Part shown: piece by piece, positions 32,251 through 41,049 of the stretch
Layout: every line of letters starts with the position of its first letter
Numbering within the stretch: position 1 is the stretch's first letter
NCBI GenBank assembly: GCA_036006425.1
Contig: DASYPQ010000010.1
Span: 62,001 to 126,000 of the forward strand
DNA from: DASYPQ01 sp036006425
GTDB taxonomy: Bacteria; Planctomycetota; UBA1135; GCA-002686595
Length of the DNA stretch: 64,000 nucleotides
Direction of reading: 5' to 3'
Position numbers and translations under genes: made by a program
The notes under the pieces: generated by a model
Databases searched by the model: none
What the model was told of the DNA's origin: nothing
Seen by the model: the letters and a program-made list of their open reading frames with translations, nothing else

Positions 32251-34920
32251 TCAGGGCTTGACGAGGTTGAGCTCGTGCGGGACGAGATGGAGTGCCACGC
32301 GCTTCACCTCGACGCCCTTCGCGACGAGCACGAGCGTCTGCGCGTCCTCGGCGACGACCAGCGCGTCCGACTTCCCGTCCTTCAGCTGCACCGTGTCGCT
32401 GGAATACCGCGAATTGCCCATGAAAACGTTGATCGCCACGGGTTGGCCCTTGCCGTCGAGGATGCGGATCGAGTCGGCGCTCGCGGCCTCGTTCGCGGGC
32501 ATCTCGACCTGCATGTGGTAGCGCAGCTCGACGCGCAGCTCGATCTTCTCGACCTCGCCGTGCGTCGGGCCCGCGATCCCCCGGGCGTCGCCACGGCCGT
32601 ACTCGAGCGGAAGGACGTCCTCGCCGTCGAGCCGCAGGTACACGCGCTCCTTGGGCACCTTGGTCAAGACGAACCGCCCCTCGGCGTCCGTCGTCGTGCG
32701 CTTGCCCTGCCTGTGGAACACGGAAGTCGCGTTCTCGCTTTCGTGGATCGTCATCACGTCGCACATCGCGGAGATCGCGACGCCCTGGACCGGCGCGCCC
32801 GAAGCCGACACGACGCGGCCCGCGACGCGTTCGTACAGGGCGGCGGTGTCGAGTCGGATCTCGACGTCGCGGTTTCCCGCGAGCACGGGGTCGGATTCGA
32901 CGCGCAGCAGCGTCTCGTTGTCCATCGCGGCGATGCGGTACTCGCGGTCGAGCAGTCCCTCGATGCGGAATCGCCCCGCGTCGTCGGTCTTCACGAACGG
33001 CCAGAAGACGGTCGCCGTCTCGGAGAGAACCGACTGCGGGTCGGCCGCGGGCCCGAGGCTGGTCAGGATCTTCTCGATGTCCGACCGCGTCGCCGCGCCG
33101 GAGAGGATCCCCTCGACTTGCGTGGGCGTGTCGTCGACCTTCCCGAAGAACGTCGGATCGACGGTCCAGACCTTGACGTCGCCGAGCGGCTCCCCGTGAC
33201 CATCCACGACGCGTCCCTCGATGGCGCGCGGCGGAGGTCCGAGCTTCAACACCACGAACTCGGAGCCGTCCGCCTGTCCCGCTTGCAGCGCGGGACTCGC
33301 GATTTCGATCGCGGGCAGGTAGCCGCGCTTGACCGCCATCCACGGCGCCTTCGTGCCCCCCTCCGGCACGGAGAGCGTGAATGCGCCCTGCTCGTCGCTC
33401 GTCGCGGAGCTCGTGCCCAGCGAAACGCGCGCCTCTGCCACGAGTGCACCGCGGTCGTCGACGACCTGGCCGCTGACGGAACCCGGCGCGGCGTGCGGCC
33501 GGCGCAGCACGATCTCGATGCCGCGCGCGGACGCTTGCGGCGCGGGTTCCTGATAGCCGAGCCAGCCTTCGAGGTGCGCCTGGATGCGTGCTCCGTCGAT
33601 CTGCGGGACGTCGGCGAGCTCGAAGAGGCCGCGCGCGTCGGTGTGCGTGAACCAACCCTGTTCTTCCGACGAATCGAGTACCTCGGGGAACTTCTTGCGG
33701 AAGTGCTCGGGCAGCGCGAAGGCGACGCGGACGTCGACGAGCGGACGTCCGTCCTCGGCGACGACGCGACCGGCGAGCTCGAGCCGCGGAGCGACGATCA
33801 GGATCACTTCGGACTTCGTCGAGGCGGGGCCGCAGAGGCCGGCGAGCACGGTCGCGAGCTTCGGGTCCGCGGAAAGGATCCGCCCCGGCGTCAGTGGAGC
33901 GACGAGCTCGAACCGGCCGTTCGCTTCGCTCTGCGTCGACGGAGCGTCGGGAGCAGGCGTCTCCGCGCGCACGGAGAATTCCTTCGACGACGCCGCGCCG
34001 GCGCCGGCCTGGAACCAGACGCGGACGGCCGAGAGCGGTCGAGCCTGGAGATCGAGAACGCGTCCGCGGACGAGCGCGAGCGGTTCGGCCGCCTTCGCAG
34101 CGATCGCCGGCGGAGCAGCGCTCGGCAGCGGTTGCTCGGCCTCGCGGCTGGAGGCCGGCGTCCCCGTCGAGAGTCGTTCGACGGGCGCAGCCTCCGCCGC
34201 GGCAGACGCACTCGACGAATCGGCCGCGCGCGTCGCCGTATCCGCGTCGCTCGCGCGGTTCGAGATCCACAGGAAGGACGCGCCGCAGACGACGGCGACG
34301 GCGGCGATTGCGATCTTGAGGTTCGTGCTCACGAGAAGTGTCCCCACTGTGGCGGCGATCGGCCCGCCTGGATTCCGGACGAGCGGCGTCAACGCGAGGA
34401 GCCACGACGTGCCGTCGCCGCCGTGATCGCGGTCGAGCTTCGCGCGCAGCCGCTCGAGCCCGCGCGCGAGACGCGCCTTCACCGTGGCGACGGGGACTCG
34501 GCACTCGCGCGCGATCGCGCTCGGCGCGAGGTTCTCGAAGAAGCGCAGCAGGATCGTCGTGCGGTAGGGCTCGTCGAGCCCGAGCACCGCTTCGACGACC
34601 TCGCGGTGCGCCGAAACCTTCTCGACGACGTCCAGCGTCGACGGGGCGGCCTCGTCGCGAGCCGCGCCGGCCTCGCGCGTCTCGCGCCGCACCTCTCCGC
34701 GACGGCGCTGCAGCGCGAGGTTCCGGACGACGGTCGCGAGCCATCCGGAGAGAGGGCGCTTCGTGTCCGGACGGTGCTCGAGCGCCGCCAGGCACGCGTC
34801 CTGCGCCAGGTCCTCCGCCGTATGCGCGTCTCGCGGAACGAGATCACGAGCGAGCGCTCGCACCCACGCGACGTGGGAGAGGAGGACACGCGCATCGAAG
34901 GATTCGAGAGGAGGGGTCAT
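32251..34920 (-). CDS. ECF sigma factor fused to TM and CarboxypepD_reg-like repeats (copy 2)
   Basis: 889 residues, a paralogue of the 25059-27611 product over its whole length. Residues 10-80 are sigma region 2 (HTAEDLAQDACLAALEHR, LSGWLATVVRNLALQ); 105-160 are region 4 (LAPSAIARECRVPVATVKAR). One strong membrane span lies at about 203-219 (KIAIAAVAVVCGASFLW). Repeated beta-sandwich units follow (GRVLDLQARPLSAVRV, GRVVAEDGRPLVDVRV, GQVVDDRGALVAEARV, GRVVDGHGEPLGDVKV, GRVVSASGAPVQGVAI). The two copies diverge most in the linker after the span and keep the repeat order. Same inferred role: a membrane-held sigma factor regulated by its external part. Confidence 0.86.
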   Translation of the reverse strand: MTPPLESFDARVLLSHVAWVRALARDLVPRDAHTAEDLAQDACLAALEHRPDTKRPLSGWLATVVRNLALQRRRGEVRRETREAGAARDEAAPSTLDVVEKVSAHREVVEAVLGLDEPYRTTILLRFFENLAPSAIARECRVPVATVKARLARGLERLRAKLDRDHGGDGTSWLLALTPLVRNPGGPIAATVGTLLVSTNLKIAIAAVAVVCGASFLWISNRASDADTATRAADSSSASAAAEAAPVERLSTGTPASSREAEQPLPSAAPPAIAAKAAEPLALVRGRVLDLQARPLSAVRVWFQAGAGAASSKEFSVRAETPAPDAPSTQSEANGRFELVAPLTPGRILSADPKLATVLAGLCGPASTKSEVILIVAPRLELAGRVVAEDGRPLVDVRVAFALPEHFRKKFPEVLDSSEEQGWFTHTDARGLFELADVPQIDGARIQAHLEGWLGYQEPAPQASARGIEIVLRRPHAAPGSVSGQVVDDRGALVAEARVSLGTSSATSDEQGAFTLSVPEGGTKAPWMAVKRGYLPAIEIASPALQAGQADGSEFVVLKLGPPPRAIEGRVVDGHGEPLGDVKVWTVDPTFFGKVDDTPTQVEGILSGAATRSDIEKILTSLGPAADPQSVLSETATVFWPFVKTDDAGRFRIEGLLDREYRIAAMDNETLLRVESDPVLAGNRDVEIRLDTAALYERVAGRVVSASGAPVQGVAISAMCDVMTIHESENATSVFHRQGKRTTTDAEGRFVLTKVPKERVYLRLDGEDVLPLEYGRGDARGIAGPTHGEVEKIELRVELRYHMQVEMPANEAASADSIRILDGKGQPVAINVFMGNSRYSSDTVQLKDGKSDALVVAEDAQTLVLVAKGVEVKRVALHLVPHELNLVKP

Positions 34921-35035
34921 GGCTCCAGCGCAGATCCATGCCGCGGAGGTCGGGGAGGATGCAGCCTTCGCGGATTCTCCCTCGCGCTACGCACGCCGAG
35001 CGCGGGCTTCGTGTGCGTCGCTCGAGGACATGGTG

Positions 35036-35073
35036 AAAAAAGAGCGCGGGGCCGGCCGAAGCCGACCCCGCGC
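35036..35073 (-). terminator. Rho-independent terminator of secreted protein B
   Basis: Same stem, TTCG tetraloop and T-run as the terminator of protein A, 49 bp after the stop of the 35122-37035 gene. The flanking GGATCCGTCAGCTAG is shared too, so it belongs to the duplicated unit. Confidence 0.93.
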
Positions 35074-35121
35074 ATGATTTCCAGTGGATCCGTCAGCTAG
35101 ACGCCGACGTTTCCAACCAGA

Positions 35122-37035
35122 TCAGGGGCCCCACGTGACTTGCAGCGCGTTGGACGCGTTGAAGGTCGCCGGCACACCACAGCCGAAGGGGGCCGGGTCG
35201 CGGTACGCGAGGAAGTAACCCTTGACCGTGCCCGGGGTGGTGATGCCACCAGCGGCGACGATCGACGGGCTCGACGGCGTGTTCAGCGGATCCACGTTCG
35301 CCGGTTGCACCGTGTAGAGGCGGATCAGCGGGTTGCCGACGCAACGGAGACCGTCACCGTAAGCCGGTTGGCTGGTGAGGACGGTGCCTTGGAACCACAC
35401 GGCCAGCGAGGACAGGTGGTGACCAGTCGAGGTGAGGCGGAGGTCCGCTGCACCGATCGACGGGGTACCGCTGAGAACGCTGATGATCGCGCCACTCGGG
35501 TGGTCCGAGTTGGAGCAGCCGTGTCCAGGAGCGCCAGACGGGACGCCGCACGGGCACGGGTTGCCCGTGCCGTCGCCGAAGCAGAAGCTCGAAACCCCGC
35601 CACCCGAGGCGCACGTGAGCGTCGCGGTGTAGCTGTTGTTCACGCCGCACGTGATGATCGGTCCGCCGAAGTCCGGAGCGACGATCGCGGTGTACGTGCC
35701 GGCCCCGAGGCTCGCGGACACGGTGTAGGCGATGCAGCCCGGTCCCGTGTTGAACGCGATGACCGTCGTCGGGCACAGGTTGTCGGTGATGAACGCATCC
35801 GAGAGGAACTCGGCGTTGACCGTCAGGGTGACGGTGTCCGGCGCCGCGAGGGTGAACGCGTACCAGTCGAGGTCACGCGTCGAGCCGTTCCAGCCGGCCG
35901 TGCCGCAGATCGACTGACCGCAGGTCAGCGAACCGTAGAGGAACGGAGGACCGTAGTTGCAGCCGCCGTTCTGGTTGTCGGTCGGGAGACCGCAGTTGGT
36001 TTCGCCTTCTTGGTCGACGCAGTTGCAGGGAACCGCGACTTGGCAAGACAGTTGCGCCGTGTAGTTTTCGCCCTGACCTTGACCGCACGTGATGACCGTG
36101 GCCCCGAAGTCGGGAGCGACGATCGCCGTGTACGTGCCGGCCGCGAGGTTCGCCTGGACGGTCAGCGGCGTGCACGCCGGGCCGAAGTTGAACGCGATCA
36201 CCGACGTCGGGCACAGGTTGTCCGCGATGAAGATGTTCGAGGTGAACTCGGCGTTGACCGTCAGGGTGACGAGGGTTTGACCGGTCGTCGTGAAGGCGTA
36301 CCAGTCGAGGTCGCGGGTGGAGCCGTTGTAGGCGCACTTGCCGCAGATGCCCGCGCCGCAGGGGAGCGAGCCGTAGAGGAACGGAGGACCGTAGTTGCAG
36401 CCGCCGTTGAGGGTGTCGGTCGGGACGCCGCAGCCGACTTCGTTTTCAGCCGGGAAGCCCGAGCACGGACAGTTCGGCGGGGGCGGCGGCGGGGTGACCA
36501 TGAAGGTATACGTGCCCGTCGAGCCGGCGAAGCCGCCGACTTGGAGCTTGTAGACCTGGCCGTTGACGACCGGGACGATCAGCTGGGACTGGAGTCCGCA
36601 AGCAGCGGAGTCGTCGTCGCAGCCGAGGAGCGCGCCCACGCAGAGGTTGCCGTCGTACACCGAGATCGCGGTGTCGTAGCTGCTGCCGCAGAAGTCGAAG
36701 AGCGCGTTGCCGGTGAAGCCGGCGGTCCAGTTGTACCAGACGTCCGTCGAGAGGGCGCCGCAGTTGGAGGGGCCGTCCGTTGTGGCTCCGATGTTGTCAC
36801 CGTTGAACGGGCCGGGTCCGGAGATCGCAGTCGCGCTCGCGCACGTGTCGCTGCCGCCGCTCACGAGGCTGTGGTGGCTGCCGCGCTCGTTCGTCTGGTG
36901 AGTCTTCGGAATGGCTTGCGCTCCCGTCGTCAGGGAGCCAGTCGTGTTGGTGTGTTGGGTGGCCGGTTGTTGCGCGTAAGCAGCGCTCAGCGCTGTTCCG
37001 AGCAACGCAACAGCGGCGATGCGGAGACTTCTCAT
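35122..37035 (-). CDS. Large secreted Cys-rich repeat protein B
   Basis: 637 residues from ATG 37035 (AAGGA upstream), with signal peptide RIAAVALLGTALSAAYA almost identical to that of protein A. It has the same PPC-like domain (CASATAISGPGPFNGD, STDVWYNWTAGF), Pro run, two 135-residue repeats (GGCNYGPPFLYGSL, NGSTRDLDWYAF, AAGTYTAIV) and C-terminal module (CFGDGTGNPCPCG, GHGCSN, YGDGLRCVGN, GYFLAYRDP). It lacks the 210-residue insert of A. The high conservation suggests a recent duplication. Likely extracellular; molecular function unknown. Confidence 0.83.
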   Translation of the reverse strand: MRSLRIAAVALLGTALSAAYAQQPATQHTNTTGSLTTGAQAIPKTHQTNERGSHHSLVSGGSDTCASATAISGPGPFNGDNIGATTDGPSNCGALSTDVWYNWTAGFTGNALFDFCGSSYDTAISVYDGNLCVGALLGCDDDSAACGLQSQLIVPVVNGQVYKLQVGGFAGSTGTYTFMVTPPPPPPNCPCSGFPAENEVGCGVPTDTLNGGCNYGPPFLYGSLPCGAGICGKCAYNGSTRDLDWYAFTTTGQTLVTLTVNAEFTSNIFIADNLCPTSVIAFNFGPACTPLTVQANLAAGTYTAIVAPDFGATVITCGQGQGENYTAQLSCQVAVPCNCVDQEGETNCGLPTDNQNGGCNYGPPFLYGSLTCGQSICGTAGWNGSTRDLDWYAFTLAAPDTVTLTVNAEFLSDAFITDNLCPTTVIAFNTGPGCIAYTVSASLGAGTYTAIVAPDFGGPIITCGVNNSYTATLTCASGGGVSSFCFGDGTGNPCPCGVPSGAPGHGCSNSDHPSGAIISVLSGTPSIGAADLRLTSTGHHLSSLAVWFQGTVLTSQPAYGDGLRCVGNPLIRLYTVQPANVDPLNTPSSPSIVAAGGITTPGTVKGYFLAYRDPAPFGCGVPATFNASNALQVTWGP

Positions 37036-37248
37036 TTGGGGGATCCTTGTTGTGTGGGATGAAGACATGTCGTCGCCACGACCCACCCTGGGATGGGGGA
37101 GCACATGGAGACCTCCTGAACCGCCTTCAGGTCCGAACGCGACGATCGTCGGCCGGCCTTCTCGACGGGCGGGGGAGCGAGCTCTGATTTTCTCGCGCCC
37201 TCACTCTCTTGCGAGTCTACTTCGCTGTGGGGATTCTTGGTGATTCAG
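37036..37248 (-). repeat. Duplicated leader of secreted protein B
   Basis: Counterpart of 31136-31345, with the identical 20-mer at 37139-37158 and similar flanks. The divergent sulfatase-like gene begins 45 bp beyond it. Confidence 0.7.
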
Positions 37249-37292
37249 ATGGGGTAAATCCCGCGACTTCCGTGGAAGAACCCCAACGCGCG

Positions 37293-38750
37293 ATGCCCCA
37301 CCTCGGCGCCCCGTCCTCCCCCTGGCGCAGGTCCACCCGACGAGCCTCCGCCCCTTGGGCCGTCTACGTGGTCCTCGCCACCACCGGCTGTGGTCGGCCG
37401 GGTCCGACCCCGGCGGCGCGGGCGAGTGCACCCGACGTGGTCCTGATCTCGATCGACTCGTTGCGCCCCGACCACCTCGGCTCCTACGGGTACCCGAAAC
37501 CGACCAGCCCGACGATCGACCGGGTCGCGCGCGAGGGCGTGCGCTGCGAGACGGCGATCAGCACGACGTCGTGGACGCTGCCCGCGCACGCGGCGATGTT
37601 CACGGGCCTCGTCGATTCGACGCACGGAGTCGTCGACAACGGACTGCGGCTCGCGGATGCGGCGCGCACGCTCCCCGAAATCCTGCGCGATGCGGGATGG
37701 CGCACGGCCGGATTCTTCGGCGGGCCGTATCTCGATCCGACGTACGGCTTCGCGCAAGGCTTCGACGTCTACGAGAACTGCATGAACCCCGCGGCGGAGA
37801 ACGCGCACCGTGACGTGACTGGTCCGCGCACCGTCGAGGCCGTGACACGTTGGCTCGAGTCCGACGCGACGACGAGCGATGCGAAACCGCTCTTCCTCTT
37901 CGTGCACCTCTGGGACGTCCACTACGACTACATCCCGCCCGCGGGCTACGCGGAACGCTTCGACCCGGACTACACGGGACATCTCGACGCGCGCGATCTC
38001 CCGAACAATCCGGCGGTCGAGCCGCGGATGTCGCCCGCGGACTTCCAGCATCTCGTCGCACTCTACGACGGCGAGATCCGGTTCACGGACGACAATCTCG
38101 CTCGGATCCTCGAGCAGCTCGAGCTCCACGGACGGCTGCGCGACGCGCTCGTCGTCGTCACCGCCGACCACGGCGAGGAATTCTTCGAGCACGGCGGGAA
38201 GGGCCACCAGAAGACGCTCTTCGACGAGGTCGTCCGCGTCCCGTTGATCGTGCGCTGGCCCGGGCATCTGCCCGCGGGACGCGTGGTGAAGGAGCAGGTG
38301 CGCCTCGTCGATCTCGTGCCGACCGTGCTCGCGCTCGCGGGAGCCGCGGAGCGGCCGCCCACCGAAGGCCGGGATCTCGGGTCGCTCCTGCGCGGCGACG
38401 GAGCGACGGCGATCCCTGCTCCGCCGGCGCTGATCGAGCTCCTCGTCGACAAGAACGACGTGCGCGCGCTGCGCACGGCCGAGACGAAGGTGATCTCGTG
38501 GCGCCACGCGGGCGTCAGCTACCTCTACGATCTCGTCCAGGATCCGCGCGAGGAGCATCCGCTCGGGCCCGGGTCGCCGGATTTCGCCCGCGCACTGCGC
38601 GAGCTCGACCGCGCCGTCGCCGAAGCCGCCGCGTTCCGCGGCGCGGGCCGAGCCGAGCCGACGGTGGTCGATCCGGACCTCGCGCGCCGCCTCGGAGTCC
38701 TCGGATACACCTCGGGCGACGCGGAGGCCTCGCGACCGAAGAAGCAGTGA
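37293..38750 (+). CDS. Sulfatase-superfamily hydrolase with Thr at the nucleophile position
   Basis: 485 residues from ATG 37293; an N-terminal hydrophobic segment ends in VVLATTGCG, a weak lipobox-like site. The alkaline phosphatase/sulfatase fold is clear: metal-binding VVLISIDSLRPDHLGSYGY, the nucleophile region TSWTLPAHAAMFTG, TADHGEEFFEHG and KGHQKTLFDE. In formylglycine sulfatases the nucleophile is the Cys or Ser of CxPSR; here Thr95 (T-L-P-A-H) takes that position, so the formylglycine mechanism cannot apply and a phosphoester, phosphonate or lipid headgroup substrate is as likely. It is 49 bp upstream of hemG, on the same strand; a functional link to heme synthesis is not evident. 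Confidence 0.84.
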   Translation: MPHLGAPSSPWRRSTRRASAPWAVYVVLATTGCGRPGPTPAARASAPDVVLISIDSLRPDHLGSYGYPKPTSPTIDRVAREGVRCETAISTTSWTLPAHAAMFTGLVDSTHGVVDNGLRLADAARTLPEILRDAGWRTAGFFGGPYLDPTYGFAQGFDVYENCMNPAAENAHRDVTGPRTVEAVTRWLESDATTSDAKPLFLFVHLWDVHYDYIPPAGYAERFDPDYTGHLDARDLPNNPAVEPRMSPADFQHLVALYDGEIRFTDDNLARILEQLELHGRLRDALVVVTADHGEEFFEHGGKGHQKTLFDEVVRVPLIVRWPGHLPAGRVVKEQVRLVDLVPTVLALAGAAERPPTEGRDLGSLLRGDGATAIPAPPALIELLVDKNDVRALRTAETKVISWRHAGVSYLYDLVQDPREEHPLGPGSPDFARALRELDRAVAEAAAFRGAGRAEPTVVDPDLARRLGVLGYTSGDAEASRPKKQ

Positions 38751-38786
38751 CTCGCGCGTCGGATTGTCGCGCCCCTCGCGCACTCC

Positions 38787-38792
38787 TACGCT
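38787..38792 (+). promoter_or_regulatory. Putative -10 hexamer before hemG
   Basis: TACGCT, 7 nt before GTG 38800, with TTGTCG 17 bp upstream as a possible -35. It would start a leaderless hem transcript independent of the sulfatase-like gene. Confidence 0.45.
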
Positions 38793-38799
38793 GCCCCGC

Positions 38800-40200
38800 G
38801 TGAACGCGTCGAAGGTGATCGTCGCCGGAGGCGGGCTGTCCGGTCTCGCGTGCGCATTCGACCTCGCGCGCGCGGGCGCCGACGTCGTCCTCCTCGAGGC
38901 GGACGATCGAGTGGGCGGAGTCGTCGGGACGATCGAACGCGACGGTTTCCAGTTCGAGACGGGACCGAACACGATCCAAGCGAGCTCCGCGGCGTTCCGA
39001 CGCCTGTGCGGCGATCTGGCGATCGCCGATCGATTGATCGCATCGTCGCCGGCGGCAGACCGGCGCTACGTCTTCCTCGAAGGTCGGCTGCGCGCGCTGC
39101 CGTCGACCCCGCGTGCGTTCCTCACCTCCGACGTGCTCTCGCTCGGCGCGCGCGTCCGCGTGTGCAGCGAGCTCGTGCGCCGCTGGAAGCCTCCCGCGCC
39201 GGGCGCGCCGGAGCCCGACCTCCAGACGTTCTTCACCGAGCGTCTCGGCGCGGAGGCGACGCGCGTCCTCGCCGGAGCGTTCGTCCGCGGCGTGTACGCG
39301 TCGGAGCTCGCGGACCTCGGCGCCCGGAGCGCGTTCCCGCGCATGTGGAGAGCGTGCGCCGAGCACGGCGGGCTCGTCCGCGGTCTGCGCGCCGCCGCGC
39401 GGCGGCCGAAGGAGCGCCTTCCGGGCCCAGACGTTCCGCCGAGCGCACTCCTCTCGTTCCCGCGCGGTCTGCGGGAAATCGTCGATGCGCTCGCGGGTTC
39501 GCTCGGCGACCGCGTGAGGACGAGAACCCGCGTCGAAAAGCTCGAGCGGACCGGTGCGGGCTACGCGGTGCGCACGGACGCGGGCGAGCGAATCGAAACG
39601 GCGCGGCTCGTCCTCGCCGTGCCGGCGCCCGCCGCGGCGGCGCTCCTCGCCCCGCTGTCCGACGGCGTGCCGATCGACCACTTGCGCGCCGTCCGGCACG
39701 CGAGCGTGACGCTCGTCCACCTGGGCCTCGCCGCGAGCGAGGCCCCGCGGCTCCCCGACGGGTTCGGCTACCTCGTCCCTCCGGAGCGCGCGGCGCGCGC
39801 GAGCGCGAGCCCGAAGCGGCCGCGCGCGCTTGGTACGATCTTCGTGTCCAACTTGTTCTCCGGTCGCGCGCCCGAAGGATGCGCAGCGGTGTCGAGCTTC
39901 TACACGAGCAGCGAAGTGATGAGCCTGGACGAGCGCGGTCTCGTCGCGCTCGCGTGCGACGACCTCGCGCTCGTGACCGGCGAGCTGTGGAAACCGCGCG
40001 CGCGGGTCTCGGACATCCGACGCTGGAAGGACGCGATCCCCTGCTACGCGCCCGGACACGCGGACCGGATGGCCGAGCTCGATCGCGCCGTCTCCGCGCG
40101 GCTGCCGAGTCTCCACCTCGCCGGCAGCTACCTCGCCGGGGTGTCGGTCGATCAGGTCATCACCCGCGGCCGCGCCACGGCCGAAGAGATCCTCCGATGA
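38800..40200 (+). CDS. hemG: Protoporphyrinogen oxidase (HemY type)
   Basis: 466 residues from GTG 38800, chosen because the FAD-binding strand follows at once (KVIVAGGGLSGLACAFDLA). It oxidises protoporphyrinogen IX to protoporphyrin IX with FAD and oxygen. FQFETGPNTIQ and the C-terminal HLAGSYLAGVSVDQVI are typical of the oxygen-dependent HemY-type enzyme. HemN upstream makes protoporphyrinogen without oxygen, so the organism keeps both modes. The stop overlaps hemX as ATGA. First gene of the six-gene hem run. Confidence 0.93.
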   Translation: MNASKVIVAGGGLSGLACAFDLARAGADVVLLEADDRVGGVVGTIERDGFQFETGPNTIQASSAAFRRLCGDLAIADRLIASSPAADRRYVFLEGRLRALPSTPRAFLTSDVLSLGARVRVCSELVRRWKPPAPGAPEPDLQTFFTERLGAEATRVLAGAFVRGVYASELADLGARSAFPRMWRACAEHGGLVRGLRAAARRPKERLPGPDVPPSALLSFPRGLREIVDALAGSLGDRVRTRTRVEKLERTGAGYAVRTDAGERIETARLVLAVPAPAAAALLAPLSDGVPIDHLRAVRHASVTLVHLGLAASEAPRLPDGFGYLVPPERAARASASPKRPRALGTIFVSNLFSGRAPEGCAAVSSFYTSSEVMSLDERGLVALACDDLALVTGELWKPRARVSDIRRWKDAIPCYAPGHADRMAELDRAVSARLPSLHLAGSYLAGVSVDQVITRGRATAEEILR

Positions 40201-41045
40201 GAACGGCGATCCAGGCGCTCACCGTCCTGCTGCCGTCGGCCTACTTGCTCGCGGCGATCCTCCACGGAATGGCCTTCGGCGGCGATCGGGCCCCGCAGGT
40301 CGACCGCCCGCGTCGGATCGTGCTGAGCGTGACGCTGCTCCTGCATCTCGTCTGCTTCCTGCTGCGCGCGCTCGTCCTCGGGCACTTCCCCGTGAGCGAC
40401 GTCTGGTCGACGCTCTCTGCGGTCGCGATGTGCGCGGCGGGACTGTTCCTCGTCGTCGCGAGGAGATCGTCGGGCGAACGCGGCGTCGCCTACGCGGGGA
40501 CGGGCGGCGTCGTCCTCGGGCTCGTCTCGGTCCTGCAGCTCATCGCTTCCGCCTTCGGGCCGACGCAACTCGTCGCGCGTGCGGGCGGCATGGGGACGTA
40601 CCAGGTGTTGCACGTGGCGACGAGCGTGCTCGCCGCCGCGGCGCTCATCCTCTCCGGCGTGCACGGAATCCTGTACCTCCTCCTCTACCGCCAGATGCGC
40701 GCGCGCCGCTTCGGGGTGTTGTTCGCGCACCTCCCTGACCTCGACGTCCTGGCGCGGATGACGCGGTCCTCGGCCCTGTCCGGATTCCTGTTCCTCACGG
40801 TCGGCGTGAACGTGGGGATCGCGATGGCGCACGCGGAGAAGTCGGAAGGGTTCCGCTACGCCCAGCCGGAGGTGCTCCTCTCGATCGTCCTGTGGATCCA
40901 CTTCGGGGTGATCGCGTTCAGCCGGCACATCCGCGGCTTCAGCGCGCGGCGCGCTTCCTTCGCCGCGGCGGGCGGACTCGTCGCTCTGCTCCTGTCGCTC
41001 ATGCTGATCCTGTTCCCCGGCATCTCGTTCCACTCGAGGCTCTGA
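40197..41045 (+). CDS. hemX: HemX/CcsA-like membrane protein
   Basis: 282 residues with eight or so hydrophobic spans (LTVLLPSAYLLAAILHGM, VLSVTLLLHLVCFLLRAL, VLHVATSVLAAAALILSG, LIVALLLSLM-like end). It resembles the CcsA/ResC cytochrome c assembly family and HemX, which in Bacillus lies next to hemA and limits GtrR levels. The WWD-type heme-handling motif of true CcsA is not obvious; conserved His occur in LLLHLVCF and LHVATS. Position between hemG and hemA favours HemX. Overlaps hemG by 4 nt; hemA starts 4 nt after its stop. Confidence 0.8.
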   Translation: MRTAIQALTVLLPSAYLLAAILHGMAFGGDRAPQVDRPRRIVLSVTLLLHLVCFLLRALVLGHFPVSDVWSTLSAVAMCAAGLFLVVARRSSGERGVAYAGTGGVVLGLVSVLQLIASAFGPTQLVARAGGMGTYQVLHVATSVLAAAALILSGVHGILYLLLYRQMRARRFGVLFAHLPDLDVLARMTRSSALSGFLFLTVGVNVGIAMAHAEKSEGFRYAQPEVLLSIVLWIHFGVIAFSRHIRGFSARRASFAAAGGLVALLLSLMLILFPGISFHSRL

Positions 41046-41049
41046 CGCG

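Noticed and set aside
28592..37035. CRISPR-like or mobile direct repeats
   Set aside because: The repeated DNA encodes homologous protein repeats in two paralogous genes; no short spaced array and no transposase are present.
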